A stretch of DNA of 8,767 nucleotides from Clostridia bacterium (lineage in GTDB: Bacteria > Bacillota_A > Clostridia > Christensenellales > Aristaeellaceae). Both the position numbers and the translations under genes were made by a program. How positions within the stretch are numbered: position 1 is the first letter of the stretch; each line of letters opens with the position of its first letter. The notes beneath the pieces are model-generated. The model had not been told where the DNA came from, searched no databases, and saw nothing but the letters and a program-made list of their open reading frames with translations. Shown one piece after another: positions 1 through 7,232 of the stretch. The stretch lies in NCBI GenBank assembly GCA_900754775.1, contig CAAEDZ010000254.1, positions 1 through 8,767 of the forward strand. The letters are read 5' to 3'.

Positions 1-1017
1 CGCGCGCTGGTAAAGCGCAAGCTGGAGGACGACGCCTCCAAGCCGCTGCTTGGGCTGCACGTGGTGGTGGACGCGGGCAACGGCTCCGGCGGCTTCTACG
101 CCTCGTTTCTCGAAAGCCTCGGCGCCTGGGTGGAGGGCAGCCAGTTCCTCGAGCCGGACGGTTCCTTCCCCCACCACGCCCCGGACCCGGAAGATCCGGC
201 GGCCATGCGCGCCCTTTCCAAGGCGGTGGTCAAAAACGAAGCCGATCTGGGCGTGCTTTTCGACGCCGATTGCGACCGCGCCGCCATCGTTTTAAGCGAC
301 GGCCGCCTCGTCAACAAAAACCGCCTCATCGCCCTCACCGTGGCGATGCTGCTGTCCAAAAAGCCGGGGCAGACCATCGTCACCGATTCGGTGACCAGCA
401 CGGGGCTTGCGCGCTTCATCACCGAATGGGGCGGCACGCACTACCGCTTCAAGCGCGGCTACCGCGCCGTCATCGACGAGGCCATGCGCTTAAACGACGA
501 GGGCATCGACTGCCCGCTGGCCATCGAAACCAGCGGCCACGCCGCCTTCCGCGAAAACCACTTCCTCGACGACGGCATGTACCTGGTCACGCTGCTCATT
601 TGCGAGGCCATGGACCTAAAGCGCGAGGGCAAGACGCTCTATTCCCTGCTGGAAGGGCTGCAGGAGCCGGTGGAATCGCTGGAACTGCGCCTGAACATCC
701 GCGCCGACGAGCCGCGCGAGGCCGCGCAGGAGATGATCGAACTGATCCTCTCCCACACGCTCGATGACCCCACATGGCGGCTGGCGCGGGACAACCGCGA
801 GGGCGTGCGCATCGTCTTCGACTTTGGCGGCGAGGTGGAGAGCGCGTGGTTCCAGTTGCGCCTCAGCGTACACGACCCGGTGATGGCGCTCAATCTGGAA
901 AGCGACGTACCCGGCGGCGTTCAGTGGATGCTTGCCAAGCTCGCCGACCTGCTGGGCGATGAGACCGATGTGGACCTTTCGCCCCTGCGCGCGGCGCTCA
1001 AGGACGCGGGAGAATAA
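1..1017 (+). CDS. Phosphomannomutase/phosphoglucomutase, 5'-truncated by window edge
   Basis: An alpha-D-phosphohexomutase that interconverts hexose 1- and 6-phosphates in the cytoplasm, feeding nucleotide-sugar and polysaccharide synthesis. The frame is open from base 1, giving 338 residues. Visible motifs are the DAGNGSGG start of domain II (residues 24-31), the metal-binding loop D88-A-D-C-D-R93, and the sugar-recognition loop E176-T-S-G-H180 followed by D190-D-G192. The C-terminal phosphate loop reads R287-L-S-V-H-D-P293. Compared with the family, about 150 N-terminal residues are missing, including the phosphoserine loop, because the window begins inside the gene. Substrate preference (mannose or glucose) cannot be read from this part. 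The stop TAA ends at 1017 and no convincing terminator follows before the transketolase promoter, so some read-through is possible. Family assignment is firm; the exact gene name is not. Confidence 0.93.
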   Translation, partial: RALVKRKLEDDASKPLLGLHVVVDAGNGSGGFYASFLESLGAWVEGSQFLEPDGSFPHHAPDPEDPAAMRALSKAVVKNEADLGVLFDADCDRAAIVLSDGRLVNKNRLIALTVAMLLSKKPGQTIVTDSVTSTGLARFITEWGGTHYRFKRGYRAVIDEAMRLNDEGIDCPLAIETSGHAAFRENHFLDDGMYLVTLLICEAMDLKREGKTLYSLLEGLQEPVESLELRLNIRADEPREAAQEMIELILSHTLDDPTWRLARDNREGVRIVFDFGGEVESAWFQLRLSVHDPVMALNLESDVPGGVQWMLAKLADLLGDETDVDLSPLRAALKDAGE

Positions 1018-1063
1018 ATTCTTGTAACATTCTTGAAAAAACGCGCTCAAAACGGCGCGGATA

Positions 1064-1072
1064 TGGTACAAT
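1064..1072 (+). promoter_or_regulatory. Extended -10 promoter for transketolase
   Basis: TGGTACAAT is an extended -10 element (TG-n-TACAAT, hexamer 1067-1072). No good -35 lies at 16-18 bp; the only TTGAAA (1033-1038) is 28 bp away, too far. The predicted start near 1079 gives an untranslated leader of about 60 bases. Two other predicted promoters here also use a TG extension. Confidence 0.6.
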
Positions 1073-1121
1073 AGAGTCGTCAGCAACGATTGTTCGTACC
1101 GCAGCGACCAACATAAACGAT

Positions 1122-1128
1122 AAAGGAG
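1122..1128 (+). promoter_or_regulatory. Ribosome binding site that decides the transketolase start
   Basis: AAAGGAG directly abuts an in-frame ATG at 1129, which is too close to be used. It sits 9 bases before the ATG at 1138. The second ATG is therefore the likely start, and the protein begins [12 protein letters not shown]. Confidence 0.8.
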
Positions 1129-1137
1129 ATGCTCGCC

Positions 1138-3108
1138 ATGAACAAGGAACAGATGGTCGTCAACGCCATCCGCATTCTCAGCGCCGAGGCCGTGCAGAAG
1201 GCCAAGTCCGGCCACCCCGGCATGCCGATGGGCGCGGCCGCCATGGCCTACGCCGTGTGGGGCCGCGAGATGATCCACAACCCCGCCGACCCCAAGTTCG
1301 TCAACCGCGACCGCTTCGTGCTTTCCTCCGGCCACGGCTCGATGCTGCTGTACTCCCTTCTGCACCTGTTCGGCTACGGCCTGACCATCGACGACCTCAA
1401 GGCCTTCCGTCAGTTCGGCTCCAAGACCCCCGGCCACCCCGAGTACAAGCACACCGTGGGCGTTGAGACCACCACCGGCCCCCTGGGTCAGGGCATCGCC
1501 AACGCCGTGGGCATGGCCATGGCGGAAAAGCACCTGGCGGCCAAGTTCAACCGCGAGGGCTTCAACGTGGTCGATCACTACACCTACTGCATCCTCGGCG
1601 ACGGCTGCATGATGGAGGGCATCTCCCACGAGGCCTGCTCTCTGGCCGGCACCTTGAAGCTCAACAAGCTCATCGCCCTGTATGACGACAACGAGATCTC
1701 CATCGAGGGCAACACCGACATCGCCTTCCGCGAGGACGTGCCCGCCCGCTTCCGCGCCTATGGCTGGAACGTCATCGACGTCAAGAACGGCAACTGCTTC
1801 GAGGAAGTGGACGCCGCCATCCGTCTGGCCAAGGATTCGGACAAGCCCAACCTCATCGTCTGCCACACCGCCATCGGCTACGGCTCCCCCAAGGCCGGTC
1901 AGGCCAGCGTCCACGGCGAGCCTCTGGGCGAGGAAAACCTCGAGGCGACCAAGAAGAACCTCGGCTGGCCCGAGGGCGAACCCTTTGCCGTGCCCGCCTG
2001 CGTCTACGAGCAGACCGGCGAGGCCGCCCGCCGCGGCGCGGAAGCGCAGAAGGAATGGAACGAACTGTTTGCCAAGTACGCCAAGAAGTATCCCGAACTG
2101 AAGAAGGAATGGGATGTGTGGTTCTCTGACGAGATCCCGGTCGACCTTCTCAACGACAAGGACTTCTGGGCCTTCGAGGGCAAGAGCGCGACCCGCAATT
2201 CCTCCGGCGTCGTCCTCAACCGTCTGGCCGAGCGCGTGCCCAACCTCTTTGGCGGCTCCGCCGACCTCGCGCCCTCCAACAAGAGCAACATGAAGGGCAA
2301 GGGCGATTTCTCCGCCGAGACGCCCGAGGGCAACAACATCCACTTCGGCGTGCGCGAACACGCCATGGCGGCCATCTGCAACGGCATCCGCCTGCACGGC
2401 GGCCTGCGCCCCTACTGCGCCACCTTCTTCGTGTTCAGCGATTACATGAAGAACGCCATGCGCATGTCGGCCATCATGGGCCTGAACGTGCCCTACATCC
2501 TCACCCACGATTCCATCGGCGTCGGCGAGGACGGCCCCACCCATCAGCCCATCGAGCAGCTTGCCGGCCTGCGCGCCATGCCGGGCCTGACCGTGTTCCG
2601 CCCCGCCGACAGCAAGGAAGTGGCCGCGGGCTGGGTCGCCGCCATGACCGGCGATACCCCGGTGGCGCTGGTCCTCACCCGTCAGGATCTGCCCCTCTAC
2701 GAAAAGAGCGGCGCGGACGCCCTCAAGGGCGGCTACATCCTCTCCGACTGCGAAGGCACGCCCGACGTGCTGCTCATGGCCAGCGGTTCCGAAGTGGAAC
2801 AGTGCATGGGCGCGCAGGAGCTGCTCAAGGCCGAAGGCGTCAAGGCGCGCGTGATCTCCATGCCGTCCTTTGAGCTGTTCGAGGCCCAGTCCGACGAGTA
2901 CAAGGAGAGCGTCATGCCCGCCAACGTGCGCGCGCGCGTGGCCGTCGAGGCTGCCGCCACCTTCGGCTGGCACAAGTACGTGGGTCTGGACGGCGCGGTG
3001 ATCGGTCTGGATCGCTTCGGCGCTTCCGCCCCCTACAAGCTCCTCTTCCAGGAGTTCGGCTTCACCGCCGAGAACGTGGCCGCGACTGCCAAGAAGGTCA
3101 TCGGCTAA
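1138..3108 (+). CDS. tkt: Transketolase
   Basis: Thiamine-diphosphate enzyme of the non-oxidative pentose phosphate pathway, moving two-carbon ketol units between sugar phosphates in the cytoplasm. The 656-residue product has the normal full length of bacterial single-chain transketolases. Visible features are the SGHPGMPMG segment with conserved H26; the cofactor/metal motif G154-D-G-C-M-M-E-G161 followed by DDNEISIEG (184-192), which supplies the Asn metal ligand; the pyrimidine-domain motif F403-G-V-R-E-H-A-M410, where E407 matches the catalytic glutamate; and the [15 protein letters not shown] substrate-site stretch from H457. The later ATG is chosen because of Shine-Dalgarno spacing. It has its own promoter upstream and a strong hairpin terminator downstream, so it is probably monocistronic. 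Codon use is strongly biased to C/G endings, as expected of a highly expressed gene. Nothing looks broken. Confidence 0.98.
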   Translation: MNKEQMVVNAIRILSAEAVQKAKSGHPGMPMGAAAMAYAVWGREMIHNPADPKFVNRDRFVLSSGHGSMLLYSLLHLFGYGLTIDDLKAFRQFGSKTPGHPEYKHTVGVETTTGPLGQGIANAVGMAMAEKHLAAKFNREGFNVVDHYTYCILGDGCMMEGISHEACSLAGTLKLNKLIALYDDNEISIEGNTDIAFREDVPARFRAYGWNVIDVKNGNCFEEVDAAIRLAKDSDKPNLIVCHTAIGYGSPKAGQASVHGEPLGEENLEATKKNLGWPEGEPFAVPACVYEQTGEAARRGAEAQKEWNELFAKYAKKYPELKKEWDVWFSDEIPVDLLNDKDFWAFEGKSATRNSSGVVLNRLAERVPNLFGGSADLAPSNKSNMKGKGDFSAETPEGNNIHFGVREHAMAAICNGIRLHGGLRPYCATFFVFSDYMKNAMRMSAIMGLNVPYILTHDSIGVGEDGPTHQPIEQLAGLRAMPGLTVFRPADSKEVAAGWVAAMTGDTPVALVLTRQDLPLYEKSGADALKGGYILSDCEGTPDVLLMASGSEVEQCMGAQELLKAEGVKARVISMPSFELFEAQSDEYKESVMPANVRARVAVEAAATFGWHKYVGLDGAVIGLDRFGASAPYKLLFQEFGFTAENVAATAKKVIG

Positions 3109-3134
3109 GGCACGCTCCGGCACATCGACGCTGG

Positions 3135-3169
3135 AACGCTCCCTCTGCACAGCGCAGGGGGAGCGTTTT
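3135..3169 (+). terminator. Rho-independent terminator after transketolase
   Basis: Arms 3135-3148 and 3154-3167 pair over 14 bp with a single T-G wobble (3144/3158), around the 5-base loop ACAGC. The T tract is short (TTTT, 3166-3169). The stem is strong and lies 26 bases past the stop codon. Confidence 0.85.
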
Positions 3170-3178
3170 GCGGCGCTG

Positions 3179-3184
3179 TATAAT
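3179..3184 (+). promoter_or_regulatory. Possible -10 box of the lipoprotein gene
   Basis: A perfect TATAAT lies 27 bases before the GTG start. The expected -35 position (about 3156-3161) is the G-rich 3' arm of the preceding terminator and does not resemble TTGACA, so the promoter is weak, activator-dependent, or the match is chance. Confidence 0.4.
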
Positions 3185-3211
3185 CAACTGCGACAAGAGG
3201 GGGAAACGACT

Positions 3212-4927
3212 GTGAAAAAGGCACTGCTCCTGCTTCTCGTCCTCGCCGTGGCGCTCTCCCTGAGCGCCTGCGGCTGCAAACACGAAAACACCGAAGTGCA
3301 GGGCGCGGTGGAAGCCACCTGCACGCAGGAAGGCTACACCGGCGACACCGTGTGCCTCGATTGCGACAAGACGGTCAAGGAAGGCGAGGCCATTCCCTTG
3401 CTGGCCCACACCGAAACGGTGGAGGGCGCATTGGAGGCCACCTGCACGCTCGACGGCTACACCGGCGACACCGTTTGCTCCGTGTGCGGCGCGGTACTTT
3501 CCGAGGGCGAGATCATCCCCGCCACCGGCCACGGCGAAACCGAGCTGGTGAACGACCGCGAGCCGACCTGCGAGCGCGAGGGCTACACCGGCGACGAGCT
3601 TTGCACGGTCTGCAACACCTGCGTCAGCGTCGGCGAGCCGATCGAAAAGCTGCCCCACACGCCCGGCGAGCCGCAGAACGCGGTGGAGGCCACCTGCACG
3701 CAGGAGGGCTACACCGGCAACATCTACTGCTCTGTGTGCGGCGAATGGCTGGAAAACGGCGAGGACATCCCCTGCGTCCCCCACACGCTGGAAAACGTGA
3801 CCGGCGCGCGCGAGGCCTCCTGCACCCGCGAGGGCTACACCGGCACGGGCACCTGCTCGGTCTGCGGCGAAGTGGTGGAGGGCGAGTTCAGCCCCCGCCT
3901 TGCGCACACGATGGTGGACGGCGCCTGCTCCGTGTGCGGCTGGGAGGAGCCCGGCCTCTACGTGGACGGCGAACTGGAAATGACCTGGGACGAATTGGCC
4001 GCGGGCGGATACATCGAACTCAGTGACGACGGCGCGACCCTCAAGGGCGTCCACGAGGGGCTGTACGGCCGTCTGGTGGTCAGCGAGGACATCACCGCCT
4101 ACGGCAACGTCGCCTTCAACGGCTCGCAGCTCGAGGAGATCTGGTCGCCCTGCACCGTCCCGGAAACCAACGGCGCGTTCGGCGGCGCGCGGGAACTCAA
4201 AACCGTGCGCTTCTTCGGCGACCTGCAGGAACTGAACTACGCCTGCTTCCGCGGCTGTGAAAAGCTGGAGAGCGTCGTCATCCCCGACAGCGTGCGCACG
4301 ATCCCCGATCAGTGCTTCTCGGGCTGCGCGGCTCTCCCCTCGGTGACACTGCCCGCCAATTTGGAGGTCATCGACACGGACGCCTTCTCCGGCACGGCGT
4401 CGCTTGCGCACCTCGACTTCCCTGAGACCCTCACCGGGATCGGCGGCGGCGCCTTCTCCGGCAGCGGCCTTGTCGAGGTCGTGCTGCCCGCGAGCGTGGA
4501 GGAGATCGGCATGAACGCCTTCAGAAACTGTCCGTCCCTTGTGCGCCTCGACCTTTCCCAGACGGCCGTTACCTCCATGTACGACCCCTGCGGCGACCTG
4601 CCCGCGCTGACGGAGCTGCTTTTGCCCCACGGCCTTGAATCCGGCGACGGCGTGCTGCCCTATGTCGCGCAGGTGGATGCGCTGACCATCCCCGAGGGCG
4701 TGACCGAGTTCTCCATCGGCGGCAATGCCTCCTTCTACCCCAACGAGGCGCTCAAGAGCGTCGTCTGGCCGGTGAGCCTGAAGGAGGCCTCGGGCTTTGA
4801 CGCCGCCGTGGCGCTTGAGACCATCTACTACCGCGGCAGCGAACTGGAGTGGAGCCTCATCGACTTTGGCGATCTGGCCGAGCGCTTCGCGGCCGTCAAC
4901 GTGGTCTACGACTACGAGGGCGAATAA
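3212..4927 (+). CDS. Surface lipoprotein with Cys/His repeats and BspA-like leucine-rich repeats
   Basis: A predicted 571-residue exported lipoprotein of unknown function. Residues 1-19 are a signal peptide (KK then a Leu/Val/Ala core) with lipobox L17-S-A-C20, so Cys20 should be lipidated and the protein anchored outside the membrane. Residues 34-242 hold five near-identical units of 41-42 residues with C-x10-C-x2-C-x13/14-H spacing, plus a partial sixth (H232...C239-S-V-C242). After a linker (about 248-325), residues about 329-455 show LRR_5/BspA-type repeats (phrases such as IPDSVRTIPDQCFSGC). The end, around IYYRGSELEWSLI, is typical of this family. The start GTG follows AAGAGGGGG by 8 bases. 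It sits between two terminators, so it is a single-gene unit. A role in binding host, metal or another surface is inference; the repeats could hold metal or disulfides. Confidence 0.85.
   Translation: MKKALLLLLVLAVALSLSACGCKHENTEVQGAVEATCTQEGYTGDTVCLDCDKTVKEGEAIPLLAHTETVEGALEATCTLDGYTGDTVCSVCGAVLSEGEIIPATGHGETELVNDREPTCEREGYTGDELCTVCNTCVSVGEPIEKLPHTPGEPQNAVEATCTQEGYTGNIYCSVCGEWLENGEDIPCVPHTLENVTGAREASCTREGYTGTGTCSVCGEVVEGEFSPRLAHTMVDGACSVCGWEEPGLYVDGELEMTWDELAAGGYIELSDDGATLKGVHEGLYGRLVVSEDITAYGNVAFNGSQLEEIWSPCTVPETNGAFGGARELKTVRFFGDLQELNYACFRGCEKLESVVIPDSVRTIPDQCFSGCAALPSVTLPANLEVIDTDAFSGTASLAHLDFPETLTGIGGGAFSGSGLVEVVLPASVEEIGMNAFRNCPSLVRLDLSQTAVTSMYDPCGDLPALTELLLPHGLESGDGVLPYVAQVDALTIPEGVTEFSIGGNASFYPNEALKSVVWPVSLKEASGFDAAVALETIYYRGSELEWSLIDFGDLAERFAAVNVVYDYEGE
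3311..3937 (+). repeat. Five in-frame 123-126 bp repeats encoding CxxC/His units
   Basis: Units begin at 3311, 3434, 3560, 3686 and 3812 (residues E34, E75, E117, E159, E201); the first is 123 bp and the rest 126 bp. The shared core reads E-A-T-C-T-x-E-G-Y-T-G followed by C-x-x-C and a His near the end. Cys triplets are 37/48/51, 78/89/92, 120/131/134, 162/173/176 and 204/215/218, with His at 66, 107, 149, 191 and 232. DNA identity is highest around the GGCTACACCGGC core. The units have diverged between these cores, so this is an old duplication constrained at the protein level. Confidence 0.9.
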
Positions 4928-4948
4928 CTTTCATCTTTCGATCTTTTC

Positions 4949-4978
4949 AGTCCCCGGCGCTGTGTCGGGGGCTTTTTT
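4949..4978 (+). terminator. Rho-independent terminator after the lipoprotein gene
   Basis: Arms 4949-4956 (AGTCCCCG) and 4966-4973 (CGGGGGCT) pair over 8 bp with one T-G wobble around a 9-base loop, followed by six Ts (4973-4978). It lies 21 bases past the stop. Confidence 0.9.
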
Positions 4979-4989
4979 ACGCAAAAGCG

Positions 4990-5018
4990 TTGCATCCCCG
5001 CCGCCGCGCGTGTACAAT
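4990..5018 (+). promoter_or_regulatory. Sigma-70-type promoter of the serine hydrolase gene
   Basis: TTGCAT (4990-4995), a 17-bp spacer, and TACAAT (5013-5018). The predicted start is near 5025, leaving a leader of about 39 bases. It sits just after the lipoprotein terminator, so it begins a new transcription unit. Confidence 0.75.
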
Positions 5019-5025
5019 GGAGGCA

Positions 5026-5039
5026 GGCGCATATGCGCC
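5026..5039 (+). promoter_or_regulatory. Perfect 14-bp palindrome at the predicted transcription start (candidate operator)
   Basis: GGCGCATATGCGCC is identical to its reverse complement over all 14 bases and lies 8-21 bp downstream of the -10 box, covering the expected +1. A dimeric repressor bound here would block transcription. Having no loop, it would make a poor RNA hairpin. The regulator is unknown and not encoded next to it. Confidence 0.5.
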
Positions 5040-5063
5040 ATTTGTACGAAAGAAGGTCTTTGT

Positions 5064-6479
5064 ATGCCGCTTGATACCGCCGCCGTGGACGCGCGCATAT
5101 CCTCGCTCATCGCCCGCGACCAGTTCCCCGGCGTCTCCGTCTGCGCCGCAGGCCCGGAGGGCATATGCTTTGCCCGGGGCTACGGCTTCCGCGACGCCGC
5201 CCACGCCATCGCGCCGGACGTGGACACCGTCTTTGGCATTGCCTCCATGTCCAAGTCCATCACCGCGCTGGCCCTCGCCATTTTGGAGACAGAGGGAAAG
5301 CTCTGCTACGACGACCCTGTGTACCGCTATTTCCCCGATTTTTCCGTACCCGGCGCCGCCCGCGATACGGTGACGCTGCGCACGCTGGCCGAACACACCA
5401 GCGGCATACCGCCCATGGAGCCGCTGGAATGGTCCATCGCCATGAACAGCCAGCGCGAGGAGAGCGAATGGTCGCGCGCCATGCGCCAAAGCGCCCCCAA
5501 CGCCATGGCGACCATCGAGCAGGTCATCGACTACATCGCCCACTGCCCCTACCCCGCCGTGGGCGCGCCGGGCGAAAACATGAGCTACTGCAACGAGGGC
5601 TACGCCATCCTCTCCTACGTGGCCGATCAGGCGGCGGGCATGCCGCTGGAACAGTTCTGTCAGGAGCGCATCTTCGCCCCGCTGGGCATGACGCGCACGG
5701 TGATGGACGACGACTGCGCCTCCGCCCGCGCCATGGCCGGCGGCAACATCACCTCGCTGTTCGAGCGCGGCGAGGACGGCGCGCTTGCCTGCGACGACGA
5801 TTGGAGCGTGCTGCCCCCGTTCCGCGGCTGCGCCATGGTCAAGTCCACGGCGCGGGACATGGCGATCTACTACCGCTGCCTCGCCAACCGGGGCATGCAC
5901 GAGGGCAAACAGGTGCTTCCCCGCGCGGCGGTGGAGGAAATGATCGGCCCGCGCGTGCCCGCGCGCGAGATCCCCTGCTACGGCCTCGGGCTCTACAAGC
6001 GCGTCAAGGCCGGCCACGTGATCTGCGAACACTCTGGCGGCCTGCACGGCGTGTCCACCAAGGGCGGCCTGCTGCTGGGCGAGGGCTGGGGCTTTGCCGT
6101 TTTGTGCAATCAGGGCGATGTGGACATGGACGAGATCATGTGGACGCTCTACAACGCCATTACCGGCCTGCCGCTCGACGTTTCGCACGAGTGGTTCGTG
6201 CCCGCGGGGCGCGATTTTTCCGACCCGCAGATGCTGGAAGGCCGCTTCGTGGGCCACGAGGGCGTGCCGGAAGTGGTGACGGTGCGCCTTGAAAACGGCG
6301 CGCTGAAAGGCACGGTGGGCAAGCGCGCTGTCCGCCTGACCTGGTGCGGCGGCACGCGCTTTCTCGCCATGGACGAAGCGGAACCGCAGCGCCAACGCGC
6401 GCGGCTGGAGTTTTTCATCCGCGATGGCCGCGCCTGGGCCGTGCGCTGCGGCAGCCGCATCTTTGGCCGCGAGGCGTGA
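5064..6479 (+). CDS. Serine hydrolase, class C beta-lactamase/penicillin-binding (S12) family
   Basis: A 471-residue enzyme expected to form an acyl-serine intermediate. The three family motifs are visible: S61-M-S-K64 (SxxK nucleophile and base), Y175-C-N177 (YxN), and H323-S-G-G326, which replaces KTG as in many esterases and D-aminopeptidases of this family. HTSGIP (111-116) is also typical. Residues from about 375 form an extra C-terminal domain, probably beta-rich. The ATG at 5064 is chosen because AGAAGG (5051-5056) precedes it by 7 bases; the frame stays open farther upstream, but that stretch crosses the terminator and promoter. There is no signal peptide or membrane segment, so it should act in the cytoplasm, which argues against a cell-wall role or beta-lactam resistance. 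The substrate is unknown. It has its own promoter and no clear terminator after it. Confidence 0.9.
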   Translation: MPLDTAAVDARISSLIARDQFPGVSVCAAGPEGICFARGYGFRDAAHAIAPDVDTVFGIASMSKSITALALAILETEGKLCYDDPVYRYFPDFSVPGAARDTVTLRTLAEHTSGIPPMEPLEWSIAMNSQREESEWSRAMRQSAPNAMATIEQVIDYIAHCPYPAVGAPGENMSYCNEGYAILSYVADQAAGMPLEQFCQERIFAPLGMTRTVMDDDCASARAMAGGNITSLFERGEDGALACDDDWSVLPPFRGCAMVKSTARDMAIYYRCLANRGMHEGKQVLPRAAVEEMIGPRVPAREIPCYGLGLYKRVKAGHVICEHSGGLHGVSTKGGLLLGEGWGFAVLCNQGDVDMDEIMWTLYNAITGLPLDVSHEWFVPAGRDFSDPQMLEGRFVGHEGVPEVVTVRLENGALKGTVGKRAVRLTWCGGTRFLAMDEAEPQRQRARLEFFIRDGRAWAVRCGSRIFGREA

Positions 6480-6530
6480 GGAGTAAATTCCCCCTGCATT
6501 GCGTACTGTCCGTAAACCATTCAGCATCGC

Positions 6531-6559
6531 TTGGCTTTTGGTGATATATATGTTATAAT
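6531..6559 (+). promoter_or_regulatory. Promoter of the restriction-modification operon
   Basis: TTGGCT (6531-6536), a 17-bp spacer and a perfect TATAAT (6554-6559) with a TG extension (6551-6552). It is the best-matching promoter in the window. The predicted start near 6566 leaves a leader of about 14 bases. No controller-protein box with a clear inverted repeat overlaps it. Confidence 0.82.
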
Positions 6560-6579
6560 GCTTTCAAGGGGGAGTTTTT

Positions 6580-7224
6580 GTGCTGCGCGATTGGATACCT
6601 GAAGACATACTTGGAAAATTTGAAGTCTACAATTATAATCACGCCGCTGAAATTCTCAGTCAGTCGTTCCCCGCTGAATTAGCGGAAGTGACAGAAGCGT
6701 TGCGACGGTTTGAAATAGCCCGAGAGGAAATTGTTGCCGAGGGCGGGAACGAATCTTCGATCCCGCCGAAGTTTGCTGTAATTCTTGAGCCTAAGGGGTG
6801 GAAAGAAATACGCATAAGCGGCGATCTGCACATTAAGCTCTTCCCCCGCAAAGGCGCGAAACGCGGCCGATTTGCCGATACGCCCTCCCATGAAACAATT
6901 GTGTCAAACTATATTGATGGACATAATATCGACTATGTCAAAGGGCGCATTGCTCTGGATGTCGAGTGGAACAGCAAGGATCAGACGTTTGACCGCGATT
7001 TGTACGCCATGCGCACATACTATGAATGTGGACTAATCAGCGTCGGGATCATCATCACGCGCAGCGAAGAACTGAATGTCATCTTTGACGAGCTGGGTGT
7101 AAAATCAAAATATGGCGCGAGTACGACATGGATGGGAAAACTGCTTCCCCGTCTGGATGCCCGGCGGCATGGCGGTTGCCCTATTCTTGCGATTGGTATT
7201 ACCCGGCGTTGCATTGTCCAGTGA
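6580..7224 (+). CDS. Type II restriction endonuclease, BglII/BstYI family
   Basis: Predicted to cut unmodified DNA at a specific site. The 214-residue protein is close to the length of BglII and BstYI. Near the N-terminus Y17-N-Y-N-H-A-A-E-I-L26 resembles the start of BglII as I recall it. The core N116-I-D118-Y-V-K-G-R-I-A-L-D127-V-E129 lines up with the active-site strand pair, where BglII has D84, E93 and Q95 at the same spacing; here the last two are D127 and E129. GLISVGIIITRS (151-162) and the C-terminal YGASTTWMGKLLPR...ILAIGIT also match the family layout. The GTG start follows AAGGGGGAG (6566-6574) by 5 bases. It is first in a two-gene unit with the methyltransferase. Specificity is unknown; family members cut GATC-centred sites. 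Family call rests on remembered sequences, not a search. Confidence 0.85.
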   Translation: MLRDWIPEDILGKFEVYNYNHAAEILSQSFPAELAEVTEALRRFEIAREEIVAEGGNESSIPPKFAVILEPKGWKEIRISGDLHIKLFPRKGAKRGRFADTPSHETIVSNYIDGHNIDYVKGRIALDVEWNSKDQTFDRDLYAMRTYYECGLISVGIIITRSEELNVIFDELGVKSKYGASTTWMGKLLPRLDARRHGGCPILAIGITRRCIVQ

Positions 7225-7232
7225 GGTGAACT

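Noticed and set aside
1065..1100. GGTAC...GTACC pairing in the transketolase leader as a riboswitch or attenuator.
   Set aside because: The left arm overlaps the -10 box, so it is not in the transcript, and the remaining leader shows no strong stem or T tract.
616..3150. An 844-codon open frame on the minus strand, and another of about 510 codons at 3098-4630.
   Set aside because: They lie opposite phosphomutase, transketolase and lipoprotein genes that have clear family motifs. Their translations are low-complexity His/Ala/Gly/Val-rich strings, as expected from the reverse strand of GC-rich codons, with no motif or ribosome site.
4797..5063. In-frame extension of the serine hydrolase upstream by 89 codons.
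   Set aside because: It overlaps the lipoprotein 3' end and runs through its terminator and the hydrolase promoter. The ATG at 5064 has a well-spaced Shine-Dalgarno.
4977..6527. A 516-codon minus-strand open frame opposite the serine hydrolase.
   Set aside because: Composition is typical of a shadow frame and the plus strand holds SxxK, YxN and HSGG in the right order.
7085..7113. TTGACG (7085-7090) as the -35 of an internal promoter for the methyltransferase.
   Set aside because: At 17 bp spacing the -10 would be AAATAT, matching TATAAT at only three positions and with no TG extension. Too weak to list as a feature.
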